From Zonotrichia leucophrys gambelii (lineage: Eukaryota > Chordata > Aves > Passeriformes > Passerellidae): a stretch of 64,000 nt of DNA. Location of the stretch: the NCBI RefSeq assembly GCF_028769735.1, contig NC_088171.1, forward strand, positions 126,068,533 to 126,132,532. The letters are read 5' to 3'. Within the stretch, counting starts at the first letter, position 1. The number at the start of each line of letters is the position of its first letter. Positions 50,201 through 60,615 of the stretch are shown here, one piece after another. The position numbers and the translations under genes were made by a program. The notes beneath the pieces were generated by a model. It saw only the letters and a list, made by a program, of their open reading frames with translations, ran no database searches and was not told where the DNA came from.

Positions 50201-50747
50201 GTCTTTGAAGTATGTAATTTGTAGCAAAAAGCACAGGCACAATACTGCTTCTCTTTTTCCTCTGGAGCACTGAAGGAAAAAATATGTCGAGGCCTCTGAT
50301 TGTGCACTTAGACCTGTATGGAAAAAGCATTGCCTAAATCCTGGCACTGAAGGAGGGATAAAATTATTTATTATAGGGAGACCCATATTTGCAACTATTC
50401 TGCTTTTACTGTTGATATGCAGTCCTCAAGATACAACTAATTTATCTTAATAATATCATGTCAGTATGTAATATCTTAACAAATCTTATCTACATTATGA
50501 TAGCTGTTTGGCTAGGAAAAGTGTTGACTTCACTTGGAAAAAGCAGGCAGCAAAGTCTGCTTCCCAAAAGTGCTATAAATTAAAATATATCCTTTCTCCC
50601 TCTGTCCTCCACATAACACTGCATATACTTGGAAACTCATAGGTCATGTTTTACCTCTAGGTAGGTTTTCTGCATTGGAAGCTTCTGCTACTTTCAAAGA
50701 TCTGACAGCTTCCATTAAACGAGCCTGATAATCCCAGAGGAGAATCT
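44286..50747. other. Intergenic DNA, no gene recognised
   Basis: I see no coding exon, RNA gene or clear transposon that I can name. Short open frames of 60-110 codons occur on both strands without domains. A repeated agaaatattgaga motif with atttccatgg occurs twice at about 45344-45408. A pyrimidine-rich run followed by tacag at about 46354-46385 looks like a 3' splice site, but no credible exon follows. Confidence 0.6.
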
Positions 50748-50752
50748 CTAAA

Positions 50753-51050
50753 CTGATAACATGGGGTCAGAGACAGAGACACAACACAACACCAGTGGGT
50801 CATCAACAAACAGTGTGTTTTATTGTTTCTTTTATAGAGAGTTCAAAACTCCCAGCTCTAGACACCTCATTGGTCGGATCTTTCACGCCCCCCAGATCCT
50901 GGACCAGTGATGTGCCTGCAGCTTAGGCTGGAATGTAATTGGTTGAGGTTCCTGACTTTCAATCCAGAGGCTGGTTTTATGGAGCTGGCTGGGGAGCCAA
51001 ATTAATTGTCCAGTACAAGCCAGCTTGTACTGTAATATAATGCGGCAACA
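50753..51050 (-). mobile_element. Solo LTR of an endogenous retrovirus, antisense
   Basis: Read on the minus strand the element starts TGTTGCCGCATTATATTAC and ends CCATGTTATCAG. The 5-bp sequence ctaaa flanks it on both sides (50748-50752 and 51051-51055), a perfect target-site duplication. On the minus strand it has CCAAT boxes, a TATA box (CTCTATAAAAG, plus-strand 50829-50839) and AATAAA only a few bases later (50819-50824). At 298 bp it is compact. There is no internal viral sequence, so it arose by recombination between two LTRs. The 5-bp duplication fits several retroviral classes, including ERVL (inference). Confidence 0.85.
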
Positions 51051-51104
51051 CTAAATTATTAAAATTATATTTAGAGAGAGCAGCAGCATTACTGGGTTTT
51101 CTGA

Positions 51105-51255
51105 GAATTTATACATATAGATTACATGCAGGTCACAAGTGGTGTTTCCCAGGGCTCAGTATTGGGGCAGCTTCTGTTTAATATATTTATCAATAATGTG
51201 GATGAGGGAATTGAGTGCCCCCTCAGGCATTTTGCAGATGACACCAAGAACTGGA
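51105..51255 (+). mobile_element. CR1 LINE ORF2 fragment, reverse-transcriptase core
   Basis: The plus strand encodes, with no frame break over about 42 codons, [18 protein letters not shown] and then [14 protein letters not shown]. These are the conserved CR1 reverse-transcriptase motifs; FADD is the catalytic metal-binding box. The fragment is cut off soon after FADDTK, with nothing recognisable from the rest of ORF2, so it is non-functional. It starts about 55 bp to the right of the solo LTR. Confidence 0.9.
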
Positions 51256-54200
51256 TACAAGATTTGAAGAGACACTGGAGCTGTGAATGTGTTGTTTTTT
51301 TATACATAGATTGCAAGTAAAAATATCAGATTTGATTCCCTGGCCCGTACAATGCATGCACATATGAATTGCTGGAGCTGAAGACAACATTGTCTCTTCA
51401 GCTTGTAACAACACAAGGAAGCAAGGACAATGTAAATAGGTTTTTCTTCTTCCCTTCTCGTGTGCTTGTTATCAGAACAGTAAATAGCTGCTCTTTCCAG
51501 GGGCTTTTAAGTACTAATTCCACAAAGAAGGGTGAAATGAGTTTCCCAAGGAGAAAGTTGCATAAAGTCAAAGCCATGGTTCCAGGCAAAATGGTACACT
51601 GAAGTGCTGCTTTGTGCACTGTTATCTTCTCTTTCAGCATATGCATCTGAATTAAACCTAGAAACATTTCAACATTATCTGAAGTCAGTGAATTGATATT
51701 TGCATGTGCTGCATATTTTTTGCAGAATTCTTTGTGACCCACACGCTACCCAGTATCAAAAATGTGGTTATACTGCCTGCTGAAAAATGACAGAAGAAAA
51801 TGTTATTGTTACACACATAATACTATAACCATGTTGGATGTATATTTATAACCTAATTTTTGCTCTTCTGTGGTACTTTGCTGCTGTTTCTTCTTTTCTT
51901 GTAGCATTTAGTGGTAAATCCAAATTATACAAAATATAGCTATCCTGATAATCAAGATGCTTTTTCATGCATTTTTCTCTGTATGTGCAAATGTGTTCTT
52001 GTTCTTCAGACCTGAGAAAGTGTGAAAAGCTACAAAATGACCTTTACCAATTCATTTAAAGGAAAAAAAAAAAAAGGAGAAAGAAAACATCAAACATAAG
52101 TGATAGACAAAATTCACACCACAGCAAATGGAAGGAAAATCGTGCCAGTAGTGATATTTTTAACTTTTAATTTTTCAGCTTTTGTGAAACGGGAAAATAT
52201 GTCTAAGACTAAGAACTGCAAATGAGATTCAATGGGTTTGTGTGATTTCAGGAGTAAGAAAACTGAATTAGACTATGCCAGTTATGCCAAATAATAGGGA
52301 GAGGTGGTTTGTTCACTGGTTTTCTCTCTGGATCTAGATCAAATTTAAGTAACTTTACAACTGCACCATCTGAAATAACATCTGAAAATACAGAATAGTC
52401 TTTATTTTCTAAGGGTTGTCTTGGAGGTGACACAAACTGTAAATATTTATCAGTCTGTACATGAGAACATTTGGAAGTGGAGACAGTTTTCTCAAAGGAG
52501 AAACACCTGCAGCTCCTTTATTCTTTAGAGTTTGAGACTGTGTATTTTGAGGTTTTAATGAAGATTCACTGTAATATTTTGACAAATGAATACACTGTAA
52601 AATGCTGCTGTTACCCAAAATCAGCTTAGCAGCTTCAGTACTTAAACAGTTACCTGACTGCTTTTTAGTGAGTTACACAGCTCACCTGGGAACCAGTCCT
52701 CAGACATGTACATCAATTAATTGTACCAGTATAAACTCCTTTGCTCCTATGCATTAGTACAGATCTTTAATGTTCAGTGGCCTTGCTTCAATTAACAGGA
52801 GAACAAGAATAGGTTGGTTTTTTTACTTATTAGGCATTCACCAGAGGCCATAGGAAAGGTAGTTTCTCAGATTAAAACATATAAATAAAGGAGCTTCTCA
52901 GTCAGGTGGCTGAGTGAACCAATTGATCTTGAGTTTCCAGTCAGACAGAAACTTCAGTGTCTCTTTTCTACTGTGCAGTGTTTTACCTTCACAGAGTACA
53001 AAAGTTGAATTTCAACAATAAAAATCAAAAGATTGGGACTGACTGACTCATTGTATATTTATACCTGATTGTTGTCTCTGCTACCAGAATTTTGACCAGC
53101 CTTGAAAAGACAGAACTATACTCCTAGAACTTAGCTGATTAAATTAAGTGTGTGAATCTGGTTTTATATTAGAGAAAGTGATTTTTTTCTTTCATCATTT
53201 ATTAGTCCATCTTAAGTGAATTTTTCCAAGAGTGTTACATCAGCTGGTGTGCTCTATGCAGGTGGAGCAAAGGGTTCAAAACAAGGCAATGCTGAATCCT
53301 CACTGATGGTTGCAAAGGTGGATCTGCAAATACAGGTTACTAAGGCTCACCTACAGCCTGTTTATTTAACATCTAGTTTCTAAGAGAGGTAAGCCCTGGA
53401 GATTCCAGAAAAGCTGCTTGAGGCTTCAACTTCTCCTTTTGCCCAGGCAGAGATATCACTGCTGTGAGTGAGCGAGCTACCTGTACAGGTGTGACAAGAA
53501 CTTTGAATAGCCCTTGACACAGAAGACTATTCTTGAAGACCTATAGAAAATCTGAGGCTAGGGGAGCTGGTGCATGTGTTAGAACTGAGGATCAATTGTT
53601 AGGTTTTGCAAAAGTTTTATAGGTAAAATGTGGACAGTAATGGATATTCAGTGATGTACCTGAAATCAGTCAGTTTCTGACAATGCCACACCCTCCTGAG
53701 AAAAATGTCAAGAAAGACATATTTTCACATTGCTTTAAGAAGCTGCAAATAGTGAAGAATTTTAAGCTATGAAGAGCTGTAGAAAGTATCTTTCTCCAGC
53801 AAAACCATGCTGTATAAAGCAATCAGACCTTTTCAATGTAGTAAAAGTCTCCAACTATGTATAAGATTTTGGAAAATTATATAATGATGAGGATAAAACC
53901 CAAAATATGAATAGTAATAGAAAGATAGGTATTTAGTTGTGTTTTAAAACTAGCTATCTTCTTGAACAATTACCACCTCTTGAACTTCACAAGGCACTCA
54001 CCTTCATCTAAACACAATTTTTGCTTGTACTGCATTTTGCTTCTTTCTAAACAGTAAATCTTTCTTACTAAAATCTTTGGCTTAACAGGAATGTATTCCT
54101 GTCAGATAGAGGAATATACAGGACAGGCTGAAGTACAGGTACTAGTTTACTTATTTTTAAATATTTATTCATAGAAGTTGATTTTCTCTGACAGATTAAT

Positions 54201-54755
54201 TATATATCCTTAAAAAAAGAATCTTCTCTTACCCATGAACCCCAATTTTCTTGACGTGAGGGATACAGCATAGAATGAAAATGATTTAGCTTTGCTGCAA
54301 TTTATGACTTGAATGAGACAAAAAAAAAAAAAAAGAAAAGAGGATAATGTGGGTGGTGGGTAAGAATAGATTACTGGGGTTTGATAAATTTTGGAAGTAA
54401 TGTCTGATTGATTTTCATAATTTTCTTTTGTCTCAGCATAGACCCAGAGAATTTCAGAGAGTTCATCTTTTCTTTGAAAGAAGAGCCAAGGGCTGAGTTG
54501 GCAGAAATGTTGCAGCTTGACACGATGAAATATAATAATGGTGCCACCTTGGGCAGTTTGCACTCTACTGTGTTCTACAATACAGTCTTCAGCCTGCAAA
54601 ATGTGTATGCAGATCTCATGCCAAGATCTCATGCCATTTTAGAAATCACTTGCATCAGCATCAGAATTGCACTATGCAATGCAATGCAGAAAATGCTTCC
54701 AAATGTGCCTGGCATGTTGGCGGCCCTGGCATGTTGGCGTATTTTAAACAACTAG
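51256..54755. other. Intergenic DNA, no gene recognised
   Basis: This is AT-rich DNA with A-runs at about 52062 and 54320. A 115-codon open frame at 54408-54755 follows a strong 3' splice-site-like sequence (see findings). Short direct repeats cluster at 54610-54745. Confidence 0.55.
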
Positions 54756-55385
54756 AATCAAAGAATCACAGAATATGCTGAGTGGGGAGCAACCCATCAG
54801 GATCACCAAGTCCAACTCCTGGCCCTGCACAGGACACCCCAAAAATCTAATCACCCCCAAAAGCAAATATACCATGTGCTTGAGAGCATTGTCCAAACAA
54901 TTCTTGAACTGTCAGGCTTGATGCTGTAAACTCTTCCCTGGGGAGCCCGTTCCAGTGCCCAACTACCCTCTGGATGAAAAAACTTTTCCTGATATCCAGC
55001 ATGAACTTCCCAACTCAGCTTCATGCCATTTCCTTGAGATCTGTCACTGGTCACAAGTGTGAAGAGATCAGTGTCTGCCCTTCCTCCTTCCCTCATGAGG
55101 AAGCTGCAGACGCCACTGGGGTCTCTCCTCACTCTCATCCAGGCTGAATGGAGCAGGTGACCTCAGCTGCTACTCATATGGCTTCCCCTCCAGTCCTTGT
55201 GTCCTCACAGCCTTCCTTGGACACTCTCTTATAGTTTCATATCTTTCTTATATTGTGGTGCCCAAAACTGCACACAGAACTTGAGATGAGGCCACACCAG
55301 TGCAGAGCAGAGCAGGACAATTCCCTCCCTTGACTGGCTGTTGATGCTGTGTCTGATGCATCCTAGGACCCAGCTGCCCCTCTAA
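54756..55385 (-). mobile_element. CR1 LINE 3' fragment
   Basis: The plus strand reads agaatcaaagaatcacagaa, gatcaccaagtccaactcct, ggccctgcacaggacacccc, atccaggctgaatggagcag, cccaaaactgcacacagaac and cctaggacccagctgcccc. It is the reverse complement of a CR1 3' end of about 630 bp. The 95-codon open frame on the minus strand inside it is not a gene. Confidence 0.9.
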
Positions 55386-57239
55386 TAGGAAGACATTTTC
55401 TCTATACATTCATTTTGATCCATGGCATTGCTTCAGAGAGATTTTTGTTGCACTTATTTTTAGTCTTGGCTTTGAGCCAGACCCTTAGATATATTGGTTC
55501 TTCTATTGCTTTACACTTTCCCTACAGATCTCACAGGAAGAAAGAGACAGTGATTGAAGATAAACCTCTACTATAAAACTGATATTTTACTTTGTCTTTG
55601 AGGGATTTGAGTGGAGTGCAAATCACACTACACATACATTTTGAAAAAATGAAAAATGTTTATATAAATCTGAAATAAAGGGGTTGCTTTTCTTTGACTC
55701 ATGATCTTTTGGGGATACAGTCTGAGTTCTGGAGACAGAGAAGGGAAGGAATTGGTTTGACCTTGGCAAGGTTAATCATATGTGTTTGTCCTCCACCACC
55801 ACCAAATTGCTATCTACACAGGTTTTTAGAATCTGAATTTCATGTCTTATTATCCACCTGAGAAAGGAAGAAATACAGCAAAAGTAGTAGTTGATTTGCT
55901 GCTGCATGGCAAAATGCCCATTCCTGGAAAAGTATATTTGAAGCACAATGTTGACCCTACTCCAAATTCTTTTCCTATAAGAATATCATTTGGTGCTGTA
56001 TAACATTAAACCTATGTTTTTCTAAATAAAGTATAAAATAAATAGGATAAAATTAGGACTACAATTCAACCATAGTGCTTGATCGTGCAAAAACAGTTAT
56101 TTGATTCATTAATAGTTGCCTAAAATTTAATTTAAACATATTAATATGTACCAAAACTACAAATGTTCTCTGAGTTAGAGAAATGCTTCCATTTCCCTGA
56201 AGTCTATTTCTTTAACTGTACATATGACTCCAGGAACTTTACAACAAATAATTTTAAAAGCCTATTGCTCCTTCTTTTCTAGTAAGTATAATCAAGATGT
56301 TGCTGTTACTGACCTAATTATACTGCAGAGCCTGCATTTATAAAGGGAGTATTTGAGCTATTTATATGTTTTCCTGTAGCCAACATCATTATCTGAAGGA
56401 CTGACTGGATTTACTGTTGTAGGCTACAGATGTAGCCATAATTCAGATCTACAAGAATAAAAAGATATTGTTATAAAAGAAAATAAGGTCTTTTATGAAG
56501 TAATTTTGTTCCCCAGGAACATTTAAAAGGTAAAATATTTTTTTCAGTCTGAAGGATAAATTCAAAGCCAGTCTTCAAAGTGTATAAAACTGCATAAACC
56601 AAACAAAAATCATAGTCAAACAACTTATTTTACAATTAATATTAGCTAATGCTCTCCAGTGTAGCTGATTATATCAATGGACATTTTTTAGAACCCACTA
56701 TCTTCAGTGGGTTCCAACTGTATTACAGAAAACCACATTGTCAGTTTCATCCAATAGACTCCAAGGCATTAGCAGTAAGATAGTTTCAAGTGCTATTTAC
56801 TAGACATAGATGTCCTTGGTGAAAATACAGTCTCTATACAAAAATAACAATGGAATCCGTGCATTAAGTCAGATACCAAACCTATATGGCAGAAGATTTT
56901 AGAAAACATGAGTGTAAACTGTTCTGCTAGTCCATGCAAAGTTACACTACCTGTTTTTGTCTTTCTATTGTAGTGGTCACAGACCCTTAGAAATGGTCGA
57001 GAGAGGGGCCTCTGAAAGTTGTCAAGTACATCATCCTGCTCTGAGCAAGGCTATTCCCACAACTACATCGGATGAACTACAGCCATAGCTGAGTCTTCAA
57101 AGCAACCAGGAACGTGTGTTTCCATATGCAGTGTATCTCTGCTTAGTGATATTGCTCTTACTGTCTCTTTCCAGTTTCTCAACATCCCATTTCAGCAGAA
57201 AACACTAGGCTGCTATTTGAGTTGAAAATTTGTCATTTA
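55386..57239. other. Intergenic DNA, no gene recognised
   Basis: This is AT-rich DNA without a supportable gene or named repeat. It contains a perfect 9-bp stem (gaacccact / agtgggttc) with a 6-base loop at 56691-56714. Confidence 0.6.
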
Positions 57240-57500
57240 TCCAGCCTGGACTCCATTGAGTTTACAGTGAGAATGTTGCAATTCTCCACCTCCTCCTCGC
57301 CTGTCTCAAAGAAGGATGCAGTGTTGGCTTTTTTCCAGTCAGCAGGGATCTCCTCTGATCGACATGAATTTTCTTAGATTAGTCTCACCATCATTTCAGC
57401 AAAACCTTCAGTATACCTCTAGATGTATCCCATTCAGTCCCACAGATCTGAAGACACCCAGCTGCTCTAAATAGTCCCCTGAAGCTTTTGCTCCTCAGAA
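57240..57500 (-). mobile_element. CR1-type LINE ORF2 fragment (start of reverse transcriptase)
   Basis: On the minus strand the sequence encodes GLNGIHLEVY, then after a damaged stretch NSCRSEEIPADWKKA and TGEEEVEN. This follows the CR1 ORF2 pattern (GPDGIHPRVL ... SWxxGEVPEDWKKA ... KKGKKEDPGN). In-frame stops between the motifs show that it is dead. No CR1 tail is attached. Confidence 0.72.
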
Positions 57501-60468
57501 GTTATCTACTTCTCTCTTTCCTGACCACACTGATAGAAGCAGTGATCCTAGAAAAATGCTTTGTCTGTAACAATTGACATAAAAGAATACCTTGAATATA
57601 TCAGCTTCCTGATTTGCTCAGTGGTATGGTACCCTCCCTCCAGATGTATGACAGCCCCCCATGAGGACAAGAAATAGCTACTTAAGGCCCATACACCTCT
57701 TTCTCTGCCCAGGCAATCTTTACTGATCTCCACCACACCACTTCCAAATATGTCCCCTCTCACTTTGTTTCTTCCTGTAGTTTTTCAACATTCAAAGGCC
57801 TCCTCAACAAAAGTTGCAATTATTCCTCCCTTTTCTGCCCCCATGTCTATGCTGAATATCCTGTTTCATCCATGCCAGTGCTTCTTTTTCATGCCACCTC
57901 TTCCATTTGCATTGCTCTCATTGTAGCACTGATCCTAACTGTAAGAGCTATCTGACCTAGGATCCTTCCCCAAAAGGATTTATTTCTCCTCTGCTGCCAG
58001 GGCACTGGAGTATATTTAAGATTAAATAGCTGCAGGCCGAAAAGGAGCCCTCTTTCCACTGCCAGAAATCACAGACTTATACCCTGCTGGATGGATGCCC
58101 TCTTGCTGCTCCACCATTGCCTTCCCACCCTCAGGGTGCCTACTACCCAGCAGAGTCCCTTGAAGTGGGCAGAGTCTCTTGAAGGCTCTATCAATGCCTC
58201 ATCTGTCATTCTTTGCAAAAGGGCTGTTCATTTCTTGGCTAGAATTGCTTTGCTTATTTTAATTAACAGAAGAAAAGCATGAAGTAACAGAGTTCTTTTT
58301 ATGTTGTCATTTTATTTTTTAGTCTGGACTGCAGCCCCCAGGAACATGTATGTGCAATGTGAATAGAACACCTGGCTTGTGCAGATGGGAAGTCAGACTA
58401 GCTGACTTACCCATGTACCTAAAACCTGTGATCTACCATAATTTCTCCTTCTCTTTGATTATTTGTGAAACAGAATGCTCTTCCAGCTGTGAAGGACACA
58501 GAAGAAGGAGATGTGTAGAAAAAATTCAGTTGAAATTCTGCAGTGTAAGTCTAACCTCACAGAGAAAGAGAGAGCATCAGTTGTGTAGAACCTGCTTTTT
58601 GGCACTGAAATGCCATCCAGCTGGGCCTGCAGAGAGAGGAAAAGCTAATGAGCTGATGTCCTACTGTGAGAGTCTGTGCTGGGCATCTCTGAAACCTGGC
58701 ACAGTAGAAGAGATTTTTTTTTCTCTATTTTGGGGTGAATCACACCTCACAGTCCATGTTTCTAATTTTTAATGTATTCCGGTGTAGAAAGTAAACTGTG
58801 TGTATTTGCCACTGTGAAATATCTTTTCAGCTCTTGCAGAAATATATCTTGTGACAATCTGACGCTTCTTCCTCAAAGGCAGCAAAACAGACATGTATTT
58901 TTAGGAACAGAGGCGCCCTTAAGTGATCACTTCAGTGTTCCAAGACAACCTCAGAAAGTTTCAGGGTAGTTGTCTCTGGAATAAACTTCTCATGGAGACA
59001 GTCCACTTGAAGTCTCACCTGCCAGTGGCTGGTTCATGTTTTGAAATGTAATTTCTCTGGTGCAATTCTCTAATCTTTTGTGAGCTCCTGCTAAGCTTCA
59101 TAATAATAGTTATTGGAATTAACAATTGTTACACAATAACTTAAATTATTGATGTGAAGTTACTGCAGTCTGTTACTTTCTCCTTTGTAGACTAAATACC
59201 TCAAGCATTTTAATTTTTCTTCTGGGACAAAATAAAGATCAGTAGCATATGCCCATTCACAGGGATGCCTTCTTCCCATCTATTAAATGTTAGAGGTATT
59301 TGTGACATTGAAAATGTAAGGGATAAATCATGTTTCCTTCTTACACAGTATGACAGATTGATAGACACTCTTGAATTTCAGGGCATTTTAGCTGTGATTC
59401 AAACAGTAGGTCAGTAAAATTTACTGTTGTTCTTTAATACACTTGTATAGACCCAAAAGCAGGGAATGCAACCAGACCACCCCCCTCAGATACAGACTGA
59501 CCTGGAATCACTGGCATCAAGATATTTGTTGATTCACATCCGTTGAAGTTACAGATCATGATATTTAAATGGTATGCATAATGTAAGCAAAATGCTTTTT
59601 GCATATCCTGCCATGAAATAGTCTGCTTTACCAAGAAACAAAGGTCTTGATTCATAAAGCACTCTTTTCAAGTGACATTGACTCCCACATTTAACTAAAA
59701 AGAGACACAGCAATACAGGCTTCCTCATAGTACACTTTAAAGGAAAAAAACTCTCTATTATCATTCTTCTTCCTCTAAATTCTTCACAGTCTTAACTGTG
59801 GCTGAGAGATTTAAAATAGGATTATATCAGATTTTACGTAGCAGGACTTTCAATTAGTTTTTAAGGCAATACTCATATTTCTACTATAAGAGGAGAAGCA
59901 GCAAAATTTATGGATCATTAGGCCAGTAAAGCTGAAAGGAAAGTAGCTGCAGTTACTTTAGACAAGACATGAATGCACCTATTTTTCTCATATTTTTATG
60001 TTCTGCATTTATACTATATGTCACTCCCTCCATAATTCTGAAAACTACTACTTTTTTATAATTTTATTTTTTTCCAGTGCTAAATATCTAACATGGCTTG
60101 AAGAGAAGGATTGTTACAGGATAGATAACAAATAAATGACTAGTGCATTACCTGTGTTCTCTTATCTTTGGATTTACTTGAGGACCTCTGAAAGCAACTA
60201 TTACTTTTTAGGGAAAAGTATAATGACACATGCTCTGAAAATGGCTTTTATGTCTATTAACATAAAGTAATCCCATTTCCTTCAGCATAATATGAAGATA
60301 GAAATCTTAACATCAGTTTTGAGAGAAAATATTACACTAGCTTGTTTTATTTGAAGTAGATTAGGAACACTGATTAGTCAGATAAAGATTCCTAATTATA
60401 CATTATTCTGCTTAATATATAAATATTAATGATATGTATTCTGTATGAAATGCCCCTGTGCCCCAGAC

Positions 60469-60491
60469 CACTGGGGTGGACCACCCCAGTG
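60469..60491. repeat. 23-bp near-perfect palindrome
   Basis: The arms cactggggtgg and ccaccccagtg pair over 11 bp around a single central A. It is GC-rich within AT-rich surroundings. Confidence 0.85.
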
Positions 60492-60597
60492 CTCCACAAC
60501 CCCAAAACACATTTCTCCTGGGCTCAAGTCTAAGGTCAACACCATAACCCTGAGTAGCCACATAAAGGATGTTAGGCTGAATATATATACACATATG

Positions 60598-60615
60598 CTT
60601 GCATACGTATGCAAG
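60598..60615. repeat. 18-bp perfect palindrome
   Basis: cttgcatacgtatgcaag is its own reverse complement. It lies 107 bp from the previous palindrome, after an alternating atatatatacacatatg stretch. Confidence 0.88.

Noticed and set aside
54851..55138. 95-codon minus-strand frame
   Set aside because: It lies fully within a CR1 3' fragment.
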